A stretch of 64,000 bases of DNA from Haliotis asinina (Eukaryota; Mollusca; Gastropoda; Lepetellida; Haliotidae), in assembly GCF_037392515.1 (NCBI RefSeq), contig NC_090281.1, forward strand, positions 45,236,645-45,300,644, in the 5' to 3' direction. The position numbers were made by a program, and so were the translations under genes. The notes under the pieces were generated by a model that worked only from the letters and a program-made list of their open reading frames with translations, searched no databases and was not told where the DNA came from. Below, piece by piece: positions 46,221-60,016 of this stretch. How positions within the stretch are numbered: the first letter of the stretch is position 1; each line of letters starts with the position of its first letter.

Positions 46221-49029
46221 AAGTTCTTAACTCTCACCACTTGTCATTGTGTTTACATGCTTCAGACCTCGTTTTACCTCGTTTCTGATGATAATAGTTT
46301 CGTCCGTTCACTGTCAGTTATAATTATTTGAGAGTTCAAGTTTTCTTTTTTAATCATTCTCACTTAGTGTTGAGAACTGAAAAATTCATCCACACTGAAT
46401 GACGCCTATCTGCTGAGATTGTTCATATCTTGTAAACTTGGTCAGTAGGATCCTGTACTGGAATCGTTCATACCGTGTCCAGTATATCATGATTTGTATA
46501 TATACATGTATAGTCATATTCTCATATAGTCTAACAGAGTATGAATGCCTTGATGCTGAACGAAATGACTGTAGGTTTGTAGTGATAATAGTTGAACTAC
46601 ATAGTCAATTTGTTTTGTTTCACTGTAGTATGCCTATATAATAGAGACATTTCTTATGGTTTGATGTCGAGAATTAATAGTAATTTTGTAAACATTCACA
46701 AAACGGCCCATTAACTCTTTAATTTGACTCTGAAGGACATGGCGCAGTGTCTAATACTTGCGGAGAAGTCGCCTTAAATTAATCTGATACGGAAACAACT
46801 CGCTGATGCGCCGAAATTACTTTTATTTGATAGGTTATAAAAAATGTGAAACTGAACATGAAATTACAACCCATTTTAAACAGCGAAAAATTCTGACGGT
46901 ATACCCTGAGGACGTTCTAGATCACATCAAAAGGAATCCGTTAACTTTGGTATTTAACTCCATTCCGTAAAATATCATAAATTGGTTCTGTAAAAGTTAC
47001 AATCAGAATTAAATATTTCATCATACCGTTCTAAGAACAGATGTTGTCATCTGTCTTATAGATGATGATTTAAAAGTGCAAAACAAATAATATGTTCCTT
47101 GTAGAACATGAATAATATATTGTATAATAACTAAATACACATGCGTGTTTTGCTCTCTTATATATGTCTTTTAAGTTAGCTTGTTATTAAGACAATTTGT
47201 GAACATACACCGCGTGAAATGAATATGAGACGTTTGCCTTAATATTTATTAGTAATACAACTATTGAAAATTTGGTCTGAATCATAATTTACTTGACTGA
47301 CCTGGATTAGGGTATTTATCACTGCGAGACTTCATGTTGAACATTTCCGAAGGATCCATTACAGATTTTTTTGAAACACGATGACCATAAAGGCTTACTC
47401 CGACAATACGAAATTATAATTTACATTTTCTTCAACGTTAGCAATAACAATTTATCTGTTATCTTTTTTCACTCGCTACGAGACAATTATAAGTTAAATA
47501 CTGGTCTGAAAACGCTTTAATTTTCGCAATACACTTTAATATTTGACACAACACTTAACTGTTATTAATTTTACTTTTTCTTATGTAATATAGCTGACTG
47601 AAAGTAAAGTAATTCCCGATTAAAATAATTTAGGTGGTTACGTTAACTGTGATGATTATACGAGGATATATTTTCGAACGAAATTCGTGATTACGTGCTT
47701 TAGTTGCTGGTTCGGCGTCTATACAATGTAAGTAGCTCTCATTCCACTGATATATTTGATACACTTCTTTGCAATTGAATCAAACTTAACTGAGCATCAT
47801 AAAATATCAGAATATATGTCACATTCGTCACATTTTTTGGGTGTAAAAGGTTTGTGTCTGAAAAATGTTGGGATTCTGTTCAAAGAGAGACTTGAGATTC
47901 AAAACCTGCGTAATTCTATTTGAAACTTTCGTGTCTCAATAATCAAATATAGTTTTTGCATAAATACAACAGTACTGTGTTAAATTTAACCACTTACTGG
48001 AAATAAAAGCACACAGAGTGTTTTAGATTTTTCATGTAAGAATGTTCACAAAAATATGACCCCGTGATGACGAAATGGTCAAATTGACGCGTAATGAACT
48101 CTAAAATCGAATTGCACACAGACTGACCGGGACGGTGCCACCTGCGAAATATACACATGTATATTACACCGACCTGCGCTTAAACTAAGAAGAATAACAG
48201 AGATTTGTTAACGGTATATTTCAAAGGCTGTCGTATCACTTTCCCATAGGCTGTAATTTTGTTTCATAATCGGATGAGGTCGAGCCGTGCATTACAGTTA
48301 ACATAACAGGTGTACGGACGCGTTGTGAGTCGGACGATATGGAATATTATTTCTTTTGAAGATACCGCCAGGTAGACGCTTCCCCGTGCTCGCTCCCCCT
48401 CCTAAACAAACCCCCTACCCTAGCTACACCTGCTGTGTCCAGCGAGGCGTGCGACGCCCCAGGTTCAGCACGTGCCACATGTTCTCTGTGGCTTTCGTTT
48501 TATGCGAACGGTTACGTAAATTACATTTATGGTTGTCTTGTTGCCTATTCTTCTTCTGTGGGTTTTGATATTTTATGGATTTGGCATACGTCAATTTCAG
48601 CAATGACATGTTTACTGTAATTGTTTTCCTTTATCGCGGCTTGGTTTGCGGAGTTGATAACACCTTGGCAATTAATCGGTATAAATCTCAAGTACGAATC
48701 CTTTCAAGTTATGATAAGAAGTTGATGAGGTTTTGAAATATATTAGCAAGATGGCTCTAATCTGCTCTTACAGACTTTCTAAAATATTGTCACTGTTTCA
48801 CTGAAAGTAACTTGAAGCGAATTGGAATATTTGTTTACTATTTACTTTGGGAAAAGTGTTCCACAAAAGTAGAAAATATAACCTCAAGTAGAGCGGGTTC
48901 TAAAACATAACAGTAAATGAAATTTATCATTTGTAATTGTGCACTTTACAAATAAATATTTACTGTTCACTTTTCAAATAGATATTTACTGTTACAAATT
49001 ATTTTGTCGCAAGGCACACCTTTGTGGGA
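46221..49029. other. AT-rich intron sequence
   Basis: There is no repeat or exon signal of note except a C-rich patch at 48360-48440. A short duplication ('caaataNatatttactgtt') lies at 48948-48995. Confidence 0.5.
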
Positions 49030-49520
49030 ACTGTTAGACATCCCTATCTCCCAAGAGCAGACGACCGTGCTGGGCAAATGTAATATTTTTAGCAATATGG
49101 TGAAAGACGGAAGACAGCTATGAGGACTTTTCCGAAATCGGATCTGTAAAGAATTGTTATGAAGAACGGATCAGCAAAAACAACACTACGGTTGCCATGG
49201 AAACAAACCTTAAAAGCTCAGCAGAGTAAAGAAACCGTACAAAAATCGGAACTGGTAGGGAAACGAAAGCCGAAGCGACTGCTTGCCCATTGTCTTTAAC
49301 CGACGTTTAGCCGTAGAATCCTATAAGAGGATTCCGACTAGCGATTAGCCCACAATATTAGCGGATTTTAACTGCTCGAATCTTCCTCAAATCGCTTGAT
49401 GACTTCTAAGTGAAGTAATAGGATTTGAGGGAGAGGGGTTTTGACAGGCTACGTCAGTCTATCGTTTCTAATTTCGCCCTAAATCGTATCAATGCCACAG
49501 TGAAAAAGCTACGATACAGA
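49030..49520. promoter_or_regulatory. Candidate intronic enhancer with an RFX X-box
   Basis: GTTGCCATGGAAAC (49191-49204) fits the RFX X-box pattern RYYNYY(N)RRNRAC on both half-sites. It runs into AAACAAAC, a forkhead-like word. Nearby are a Sox-like CCCATTGTC and a Meis-like TTGACAGG. The block is single-copy and less AT-rich than its flanks. RFX and FOXJ1 together drive ciliary and sensory-neuron genes. Motif evidence only. Confidence 0.35.
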
Positions 49521-50225
49521 CGAATGAGAGTTGGACATGAGGGCGAATCGATGCGCTGTTGAATTGGCCTGGAGGGTTGGTTTTAAAGGCATTGCCACCT
49601 AGAGAAATATTACAATAAATGTTTTGAAAAGAGTTCTGCGTGGAAGGGTTTTAGAGGTTTTAAATTGAGAATGTCGCGTTTTAGGCGAAATGGTGGTATT
49701 TCTTTGCAAAAGCCTTTTTGAAAGCTAGTTTTAGAATATTCTTCTTCTGATTTCGCGTTCTTGGTCGTTCTTGAAAATTGCTTTATGCTACGCGTTAAAA
49801 TAGGATTTACAGTGAATAAACACTTATGCGGCGTCTATATGTGACAAGACATGGGTTTGCAGAAAATTATATCGATCTACTTGTTACCGATAATAGTTCT
49901 TGAAAAATCAGATCGATTTGCTGGTAACCGATAAATAAAATCTTTCATTTCATTATGAATATCAAATTGTCAATAATAATGGCTCTTTGCAAGTCGTGTC
50001 AATATTGTCAGATTTGATCATCTTGAACACTAGTGAAATGTATGGTTTCAAGTGAGGCATTTCGGCTGGGTTTTAGAATAATGTAACATATTTGGTTGAA
50101 GTCCACAGATGGCGATCACGTGTTTCTATGAATATGAAGAAAATTTTTATTTTCCCCATTCATTAATCGTCCCTATTTCTCGTCTTTCCGACACCCTTTA
50201 ACCTCTACAGCACGGAATTCACGCA

Positions 50226-50744
50226 ATGAAGACACACGTAAAGCACGTGCCGCACGTGCGACTAGCAATCCATTTGATCATTGTGAATGGAAAAGCTATT
50301 TCTCAAGCCGCGGCTTTGGGGAGAGCACGCGGGTGGGAATATCTCCTGGTCCATTCCAATGTTCGATTTGACTTTTGTAGTTCCTGGAAATGTATGAGTT
50401 TAAGGTCGAGGACGACAACTTTACAATGGCAGGTGTCACGTGATATATGCGCGTGCGTCGTCGGCGCGTGCCGGATGGACGGACTCGCTCGAGCGATTCC
50501 AACGCATCTGTCGTCCGATATATTGCCAGGAGTGCTTCACGCAATACTTCTATCTATATTTTCGACCACCTGGCCTGTTTTTCACCTGGTGTGGGTTTCA
50601 TTATGTCAGGAAGCTGTCAATCATAAGGACATAGTTCACTGTCGCAGGATGTATGAAGCATTAACTGCTACGCTGTGTTGTAAATTCTCGGAAATGCAAA
50701 AGTTCAACACCGTTTTGTATGATAATTGCTTTCGGAAAACTTGA
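50226..50744. promoter_or_regulatory. CpG-rich intronic block with three E-boxes
   Basis: CACGTG occurs at 50244-50249, 50253-50258 and 50437-50442, with several near matches (gcgcgtgccgg). The block has many CpGs, which is why a 172-codon + strand frame survives. That frame has no recognisable domain and is about the length chance allows, so a regulatory element or alternative promoter is likelier than a gene. Confidence 0.3.
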
Positions 50745-50749
50745 TAGCA

Positions 50750-53566
50750 AATTGCTAATGGATTTGTCGCAGAAAACCGCAGTCAACCATTATAATTAAC
50801 GAGCCATCGTCGCATACCTCGGAATATATTTACATATTTATCACCTTGCGAAAACTCACTTTTCATAGAAAACCGATCGTGCTCTGATGTCAATATTCTG
50901 CGTGTAAACTCGATGTCTATCTCAGCGGTAATGTAGTTATATTTCAGTTAATTTCCATGACAAAGAAGAAGGTGCGTCACCTAAAAACAGCCCCACAGAA
51001 CAGCACTGTACAATTCAAAATACTGAAATCGATACCAGTTTAAATTTGATACAATGTTATTAGCAGTGTCAACCAACTAAAGATGGGAATTGGAAGAAAA
51101 TTAGAAAATAAATTCAAGAATCAAGACAAAATGACAGAATTTCTGCAAACGCATGTTTTTGCGAGTCGACCCTCTGTCAAACAGTATGTAAAAATGTTTA
51201 TGAAGCACATAATGCCTCAAAATATTTTTGATACTACTCAAACAGCAACTTCTTAAAGAGCGAGTATATAAACTTTTATTTTGTCCTCAAAAGTCGGGTT
51301 GGTATTTACCTAACTCGTTTTTACACTTTTTTTGCAAAACAACTCAAAGCGTCATCTTTGATAACCTGCTGACAACATTTATCACACTAAGGGAACAGGT
51401 GTTTCTCACGCTTGATTGGATCGCGACACGTATTTCAGCTGCTGCTTGTATATTGCACCCGATAGTATCAGTGTCACTATCGACGTGTTAAAGACCAACG
51501 TGTTAATTGCATGTCTATATCAAGGTTAATGGTCCCGTGACGTCAAAGCTTAGACACTACGCGTCAAAATGCTAAGGTATTTTCATACGTACATTCATCC
51601 ATTATACTTTTCGAGGAGGAGATAAATTATATCTGTATTATATTCAAGCAGTGATAGTAAATTCTTTATTTCATCACCTGGTTCATTTCACCTTTATGCT
51701 GCTCTTGTGCTGTCGTTTCCGTGGATAATCAGTCAAAATTCTTTATTCATAATATCGATGAAACTACAGGCTTGTACACGATCGTCGGTGTGTTACGAAC
51801 AAGTTGATTACATGATTACATTTCTTAAATCCATTGATAAATACCTACATAGATAAACAAACGTTTATGAAAACATAAAATTCCTACTCAACATAAACAG
51901 AACGTAGTTGTTGCACGGACCTTACTTTTAATAAGTATGATCGATGTTGCAATACTTCAGTTCAATATTTAATGGTCTGTTCAGCAGTATATTTTAATGA
52001 TGGATGACAAATGAAGATATTACATTCAAGACATTGTCAATTCAATTTAATCTCTTTCGCGCCAGGTCTCTTATAAATAAAGTCAAGGATAGTTGTATAG
52101 CATAGCTGATGTTTCTCGGATCTACTGCTAACAAAACACAATCAATATATGTTATCATGTCACGATCACTTGGGCGTTTTTCACAGGTAACGACATGCGT
52201 GACAACGTGACACAGTGTGACGTGTTCAAGCATATTTTAAGAGAACAGTTCCGTGATCCTGCAATTTCAATTTCTTCAACTCGACAGAGTACTAATTTAA
52301 CAGATTAGATTTTTCCTACATATTCCCAACATAGAAAAAAGGGTCAGAAGTTGGATGAAATTACATTTCAAGGATTTTGAAAATTCCCTTTCTGAGGTGA
52401 GTGATTTCTCCAAGGGACATGACGAAAACAGCGCCTACATTTGTAATAAGATTGCAACAAAAACCATTGCTGTGATTTGGAATATATTTCATTACCGGTG
52501 ATTAGGTAATAAAGTACCTCCTAACAAGCAGTACCAGGGGACCAATTTCCTCCCGCGAGTTGTGTCCATATTGTTAATCTGACCAAATAAACTAACCGTA
52601 TTAGAAGGATTTGGTGACTGCTGGGTGATCGTTGCCTAGAACAGCCTGAACGACGGTGGAATATTATGCTTATTTTGAAAGTGGTGTTAGTTTCTAATAT
52701 TCATAATTTATTGCAGAAATATACGCTGTCAGTATTTAATTAACAGAATGATACATGAACACAACTGATTATGGAATGGAAACATCATAATAATATCTTG
52801 CCGCGGGAATACACCGATTTGTGTGCTTTCAACGACTTAAAAAATCAGAATTGGTTATTATATATGTGTATGTTCTTTTAAAGTTTACAATAGGATCTAT
52901 ATTTTTGTCAGTTGAATTTGTATAGATGAAATTCCTTTTTAGAATCAAGTACAAAGGCATGATGTCACCACAGCGGTCTCGTTAATAAGGATATTGGATT
53001 CAATGAAAACTCAGTATTCCGGACAGAACGGAAAACGAAGTCTGGTCTAGCAAAGTTATAGCGTGCATATTCCTGTTCTTCAGTCAAATGCTGCTTCGCT
53101 GAGGATATATTGCTTTTTGTGTTAACCGGAACTTTGTGATTAATGGTTGTGGATGTTCATCATAATGTTTTCATAACAAGACTATTTCTGTTGATTGCAA
53201 CTATTGTTTGACAGCATATTATATGCAATACAAATCATTCCTGCAACGCTGTACATTAAGCAAGGACAATGCGTCTGTTTGTTTGTTGTTTACAATCTAA
53301 CTTGTCAATATTCAGCTTTATGGAGACAATGGAGTGCCACCAGCATATGTCTGCAGTTGTCTGTGATGCTGCTAAGTCACGCTGGTTGATCACGTTGTCA
53401 CGTTGTCATAATATCAACCACTACTCTGTCGGACCGTGCTGCCTCAAAGCGATTTTAGCACTAAAGAAAACCGTACTGTAACATGGGGTTGTAAGCATCA
53501 TAACCCTGAGATCGCTTTACGGAAGAGGGATTAGCTATGACACTCTTCACGTCTTCAGTATTGTGG
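50750..53566. other. AT-rich intron sequence
   Basis: Nothing recognised on either strand. Confidence 0.5.
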
Positions 53567-53722
53567 GGCGGTGGGATCGCTTCGTGGTTACAGCGTTCGC
53601 TCGTCACATGACGAGGGTTCGATTCCCTACATAGGTATAATGTGGTAAGACCATTTCTGGCGTCCCTCGTCATGATTTTTTTGGAATGTTGCTAAAAGCG
53701 ACGTAATACTAAACCCACTCTT
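53567..53722 (+). mobile_element. tRNA-like SINE, family A, inside the Lhx3/4 intron
   Basis: 'cggtgggatcgcttcgtgg', 'ttacagcgttcgctcgtcac', 'gagggttcgattccctac' and 'ttgctaaaagcgacgtaata' follow in order. Six bases, tattgt, occur on both sides (53559-53564 and 53726-53731) and may be the target duplication. An (ATG)n run follows within 45 bp. Confidence 0.7.
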
Positions 53723-53763
53723 AACTATTGTAGGTAACAGCAACCAGCGACTGCAAATTCCGA

Positions 53764-53790
53764 GATGATGATGATGATGATGATGATGAT
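53764..53790. repeat. (ATG)n microsatellite near a SINE 3' end
   Basis: Nine atg triplets about 42 bp after the SINE that ends at 53722. Confidence 0.95.
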
Positions 53791-56778
53791 TTTTACTGAT
53801 TAATTGCTTTATCGTCATATCAAGTGCTAATAAATCAGGAAGACATAAATGAGAATGCGATGACATATAGACAGATTATGGATATGACAAACAAACCATG
53901 GCTTCACAAACAAACACTGTTACTGTTGTAGAAATGTTGTCGAGTGCAGTCCAACTCGGAACAACGTCTTCCGAAAGGTACACCATGTTATGCTTATCAG
54001 TAAACACTGGTGTTGATGGATAGGTGACGTCCGACTTTTGTCATTCTCGTTGGATGAGTCAGTCAGTTTTTGTTTACAACGTCATTGATATTAATATTTA
54101 AAATCCAATTCCACTGATAGAGTCTACCTTGAGTTGCAGGCACTGTGAGGAGCTTGTTAATAGACACAGGCGGAAGTGACTGTGAGAGCTGTTTATTAGA
54201 TTAATTAAAATTACTAGTTCACTGCCAATTGCACCCTTGCTTGCAAATGTGACGTACTTAATTTGATATGATAATTACTTTCTCAACTTGTTCAAGTTTT
54301 CATTTAGAACTTCCCCGATCAGTGAATTTGAGGTGTGTGTCCTTGGGAATGAGGGAAATTATATTTAAATTTGTCGACAAATTTTCCACTTCACAACTTG
54401 AGTTCATTCGTCAATCTGAGTTTAATGAAATATGTTAATAATTTATACCAGTTCGGGTGAAAAAAACGAGGCACAAGGAGCGGCAAAGCGATTTCGATTT
54501 CAGGAACAGTTTCAACTTTCTGATGACTTTAGCTGGTGGGAAGTCATCACTTCTTGTGACCACGCGATCTACAACATAAGAACAATGGCTGGCAAAATGT
54601 TTGGTCATTGTGTTCAATAAATTTTTAACAATAACATTTAAACATAAATACTTGAATATTCTTCTCATCAATGGTTTAGACTCACTAGTGTAAATGTAGC
54701 CACTTACTTCAGTTAACTGTTCTAAACTAGATTTTGAAATTTCCAGAAATTTCATGCATGATCCCCTGCAATTCATCCACATACGCTTTGCAGTTGGTTT
54801 CCCCAAGTTAGTGGGGAAATTTCATCATCGATGTAACTACATACATATGCATTATATATAGTGAGTACTTTATGTGAGTCTAAACTTTTGATGGGTAGTA
54901 TATTTAAGATTTACAAAATTGATTTTAAGTGGTGAAATGTGTCAAAAGGGTTTTAGTGTTTTAAATGAGGTGATATTAGTGCCAAGAAGGGTTTCGCGTA
55001 CGCTGGAGAAATTAATTTTCGTTGGGAATTACACATTGTTGGTTACTGAGCTACCAAGGTCTTCTTTACTAATAAAATTGATATCAGCAGACACTGAGTT
55101 GTTACAATACTTTGTCAACAATAGCCGTGCGCAAACGCATCCCCTGTTTTCTCTCACCCTTACCCATATCCGATCCTTACCTCACTCCTACACGCACAAA
55201 TGCATCGCTTCTACCTAAAGTATAAACAAGTCCCAAATATGTATTAGTATTCGATTGATTTATCACGATGAAGTTGAATTACTGAGGCGCATCGACGTAA
55301 TGCCGACGATCACGTAATTATAACATTTCGAATCTTTAGAGGCGTGGTCTGAATCAATCGCCATAAAGCAAACTGGGAAGCAAGATTTATTTAAAAATAT
55401 TTTCTATGGCACCTGATTTAGAAAATACATGGATTATACGGGACTAACGGGAACTGTTTAAACTGCGTTGATTAAAGGAGTGCGTTGTTTAGACTCCTAT
55501 AATCACTCTTTAATTCTAACACCATACTGATCCAGGATATTGAGCATATGGGCGGGTAATACAGGTGTTTGAGTTCTTGTCGTTGTCAATTGCATGTCCC
55601 GTTAGTAATTAAATATTCTCCAATATCTCATTAGGTCAGATCAAAGGGGAAGGGAAGCGCCGCATCTCTCCTCCGATTTCAATGAAGCGAGACAGTTGCC
55701 ACGACCCTTCAAACAAAGATGGCCCCTTTCCTGGTCCACGTGACCTAACCTGACCAATTGCAACACCCATTTAGGCTAACTTCGCCGACAGATGGCGCTA
55801 AACTAGTTCGGCGTAATGGAGGACGTAGTATCTCCGTATGAGCTTTAATTGATAATACTTTCGCCGGCGCAACAGAAAGAGCCCACTGCGGGGGTTCATA
55901 TATGGACTGCAAGGGAACACTGGGTAGACAGGTTACGCTCTGGAGGGATGAAAATAGCACAGAAGTTTTCATCTTAAGCGCAGCGATGCGTACGCACGCC
56001 GAGACCCCGACCGAGCATGCACGAAAGAGACACACCTGGTTCAGGTACAGCAAATCGACTAGGGTAGTATAATTTGTAAAACCACGCAGGGGGTCAGGTG
56101 TCAATTTGGACTGGGATAAACGGATGGGCTTTGCCCACGGGGTGTAGTCAAGCGTCGCCTGTTTGAATATTGATGTTGATAATTGATGTAGATATCATTA
56201 TGCATTATAGATTTCCAGCTTTCTGATAATGTTTTCGTTACCTATTGGCGGCGCCTTTGATGGCGTGATTAAACATCTGTTCTTCCACCTGAGATGGACA
56301 TTGGGCTGATAACGGTAAATTCGACGGCAATTAAACACGTGTTCCCTGATTTTATCACCACTGATTCTCGGTTGATCAAGTATCAATTTCGACCTTCGAG
56401 CACTATAATTTGGCATGCGTGGGTTACAAAATCTTTCATATGTATATTTATTATAAGAATGAAGATTTTTATGGATATCAACTTCTTTATTATGAGAACA
56501 CAACGTTTCGGAGTTAATGGTTACTCCTTCATCAGGTTATGTTTATACCACGCAACGGATTGTGTGAACACTAGCAGCAGTTCTTTCAAGACGGTTGTCA
56601 GATCCATTGGTCGCGTCACAACAATAGATGCTATAGGCTGGTACTTGTTGTCGCCCTGCCTGGTTCTCAGTTTTAAGAGGACAGAACAAGGACTGGGCAG
56701 CTCGTAGCCAGTGTACATTGGCTGTGTGGGGTATCCATGCTGAACTGATATCACGGTGGATTAACGCTACAGGACTAA
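53791..56778. other. Intron sequence
   Basis: A GC-richer patch lies at 55640-56110. A 123-codon - strand frame at 54435-54806 and a 137-codon + strand frame at 56294-56707 match nothing I know and are within chance length. Confidence 0.45.
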
Positions 56779-56862
56779 CACGCGCACACACATACACCAT
56801 AGGTGGATGTAGAGGTGTGTGTGCGTGTGTTTATGCGTGTGTGCGTCCGTGCGCATATGAGT
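56779..56862. repeat. (CA)n and (TG)n facing each other
   Basis: 'cacgcgcacacacatacacc' at the left can pair with 'ggtgtgtgtgcgtgtg' at the right, making a hairpin with a loop of about 18 bp. Part of the Lhx3/4 intron. Confidence 0.7.
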
Positions 56863-56901
56863 GCAGGAGTGCGAACCTCTTTTGACCTGAAATTGTATTA
56901 A

Positions 56902-56986
56902 ATGGCAACTGAAATTCTCGTGAAAACGGGTGAAAATGAACTGTGCCAATTGCTGGTGCCATTGAATTCGTTATGTACAGCGACAG
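56902..56986 (+). other. Speculative alternative first exon of Lhx3/4
   Basis: An ATG frame of 28 codons plus one base ends at CAG|GTCACT, a weak donor but again in phase 1, so it could splice in frame to the LIM exon 6.8 kb downstream. Vertebrate Lhx3 is known for alternative first coding exons. The donor is poor and no family similarity is clear, so this may well be chance. Confidence 0.12.
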
Positions 56987-57105
56987 GTCACTGCATTCCG
57001 TTATTTGTTACAGGGTTGTTCAGCTGTTGTGTTCAATACTTAATAAAGGTCGTACACACGAACTTAACAAATCAATGTGAATATTTTCGAAACCTCTTCA
57101 AGTAA

Positions 57106-59912
57106 CACATTTATCATGGTCGGTCAACGGTATCAACGGCGGTGTAACATTTAAAACGGACACAAAATATACATCTCCGACGCAAAACATTGTTCACATT
57201 ATCTTTCAAACCACGAACCGTCAACCTGGACCTTATACATCGCTGTACGGTCTGCAAAACAAACACAGTTATTTAACTCTCCAAAAAGTTATCTCACAGA
57301 AAGAATTTAAAAATAGTAATAATGATCATGTTTCTTTAATGCAGCGAATGTTGCATCGAATGTCGCCATATAATCTGATCCATCGTTTTCTCGACGACGC
57401 AATTTTCTTCAGAAGTCGTTTTTCTCCCGTTCTTTTTCCTTCATGAAGTTTAAAACACATGAAGTGAAAACTTGTTTGACAAAAGGCTGTCTGGTTATGG
57501 ATCGTCTTTTGACAATCAACCTATTCGCGATTTTAAGTATTTATGGGATAAAATGATTTACCACAAACGTAACTTGCACCGTTAAAATAGGCGTTGTTAT
57601 CGATGTGTGCTGAACAATATTGATAAAACATTTCCATTATCTCATGAAATCTCTGCTAACAGCCGACAGAGCGATTCTGTGGATACTGTAAACATGGGTT
57701 TATGACTTACTGTCTAATAGTGCTGATACCAGGTGTTTGATACATTGTGACCGTACCACTTCCCATCCGTCACAAACTCATGCAAAGTCAAATCAATTAG
57801 TAACCTAACAAAACGTACATTATGTATGCGTGAGTCAATATAGAGAGTTGCATTATGTGTTTTAGCGCGCACAGAACAATAGATTGATTGCTGCGCATTA
57901 TATATGATCATCCTCCTCTTCATCCTCATCCTCATCATGAAACAAGACTTTTATCACCAATGCCTCATTTGTTTAAAACGTGATTCAAAATAAGTCTTGC
58001 AACATATGCAATACTTACATTTTGCGCAATATGTTACTTTCAACGATTTAGAAACATCCATAGACATATTTTTGTCACTGGTGCTACTTTGCAAAATAGT
58101 AAACTGGATTAAAAATATATCTTGCAAGATATGTATATGCGAAATACACTTCTTAAAAAGTGTTTGAAATTCGTCAAAACATCACCAAGCAAATCTCAGC
58201 CTGGAAGTTTCTGTTTTAATTAGCATAAATCACAAATATCTCGTTTCACATTACGCTCAACAGATGGCGCCCGACTGTCATCTTGTGCGCATGCTCGTCA
58301 CTGGCGTTATGACGTACGCGCGTATAGCTTCGAGCTACATTTCGTTTTTGAAGGGTAGCAATTTGAATAGCCATATGTATACAGTTGAGCGATTTGTTTT
58401 CGTTTAGACGCAACGTATTGTGCTGTTCTGTATTGCCCCCGGTTGTAATTAGCATGTAGTTATCAATCAATCAATGGTTATTGCGTGTAAGTAGCACTTT
58501 GGCGACCGCTGTGATATCGAATGCAATTCACAATCTGGTGACGAAATGACGACAATTGTTCAAGCCATGTTCCATGTTTGGTTTAATTTGTGTTTGGTAC
58601 AATAACGCGAGCACATGAGACCTTTGAATACATTATCTTTCTTCCTCTGTTGAATATTTTAAACCAAGTTCTTGAAATTACAACAGTGTTTGTTTTTGTT
58701 AAGCATTTGAACCAATATGAAGTTTTCTCATTGTTTTCGTGTTATTTTAGCAATTCTGATTTTATAACCGACAAGGTTAAGCTGTACTTTATACCTGCTG
58801 TTATAATACGTGCCATATCATTTCGGCTATATTATGGCTTCAACAAAAGCATCACATCTACACGAACACCATAACAGTAAAACATGGGACAATGATACTT
58901 TACTGACTGTTAATAACCTATCGGGATTCTTTAGGAATTAGAGAAAGAACGCACTGGTCGGATCAAAACACTGAAATAGATTTGTCAAGTATTTGATACC
59001 TTTTAACGCTAATACTGGTGTGTTCAGCCACGAAACTATTCAAAATGTTGAAAGAAGTTTCACCAATGCAAATTTTCTAACAAAGACAATGCAGCAATCT
59101 GCGCCTATAACACCACAACGAGAGGGATAAAGACGAGCCCCAAATCAATCCCTTTTTACTAGTCAGTGTGAAGACAATTCGACAGTTTTATCACGCCCAC
59201 ATCCGACCCCGACATTTTCTGTTTAATGTAACGGCTTCTCTGATCCCCAGAGGCCCCCTGTGTGATCCCAGCCCCTCGACTGCGTAACTTGTCCCTTTTC
59301 AACAGTAGTTCCGTGTAACAGTTCGTGAAGGCTCCGGGGACGTGGTTACAGATCATGTTACACCAACGCCGACCCCCTTTCGGGGCCCCCGGCGCTCCGT
59401 GTTAACAAAGTGGGGTATCAGTTTCAAGTCTACTCGATTCCTTCCCCGATAATCACAGAGCAAACGAGAATTTTTTTGAAAAAGATTATAGCTGACGGTA
59501 ATTACTCCCACTTCCCACCTGACGAAACAATTTCTCACCATATGTCGGGCTACAAAAATGGCTGAAATTTGCGTTTACGGAGCTGCTGTTGTAACCAAGC
59601 CAGTCTCTTTAAACGGCAGTCTCGGATTTTGTTGATTTTAGCTTAAACAGGCTTAAACAGAACATGCTCAAACTCACAAGGATCAAAACTCAAATCGTAT
59701 GCACTCTTTATGCTAAATATCTATAATATACAGTCGGATGCACATAAAATAACGTACATCCTTTAAATTGTCAAGTCATTTTGTAACACCATCCTGGACG
59801 CAGTCAGCAAGACCTCGTTTATCCGTAACTTTGGTTTCGCAGGCAATCGGATTTCAGAGTTTCATCTCGTGGACCTGGGGCCAGTTTCACTAAGAGATCG
59901 TAACGCTAAGGT
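57106..59912. other. Intron sequence with a GC-rich patch
   Basis: 59190-59410 includes 'cccctttcggggcccccggc', able to fold into a GC hairpin, in otherwise AT-rich DNA. No gene found. Confidence 0.45.
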
Positions 59913-60016
59913 GATCATGACTCCCATACTCTAACATCGACTTACAACAGTCGTAGCACTAGGAGATCGTGACTCCCATACTCTAACATCGACTTACAAG
60001 TGTCGCAGCACTACAA
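59913..60016. repeat. 52-bp direct duplication
   Basis: 'gatcatgactcccatactct' plus 'aacatcgacttacaa' and 'gtcgtagcacta' is repeated from 59965 with few changes. It lies in a stretch beginning 'ggggccagtttcactaagag', which looks like another dispersed repeat. Confidence 0.7.

Noticed and set aside
50226-50744. 172-codon + strand ATG frame
   Set aside because: No recognisable domain, CpG-rich block poor in stops, and a length within reach of chance in 64 kb on six frames. Kept only as a regulatory candidate.
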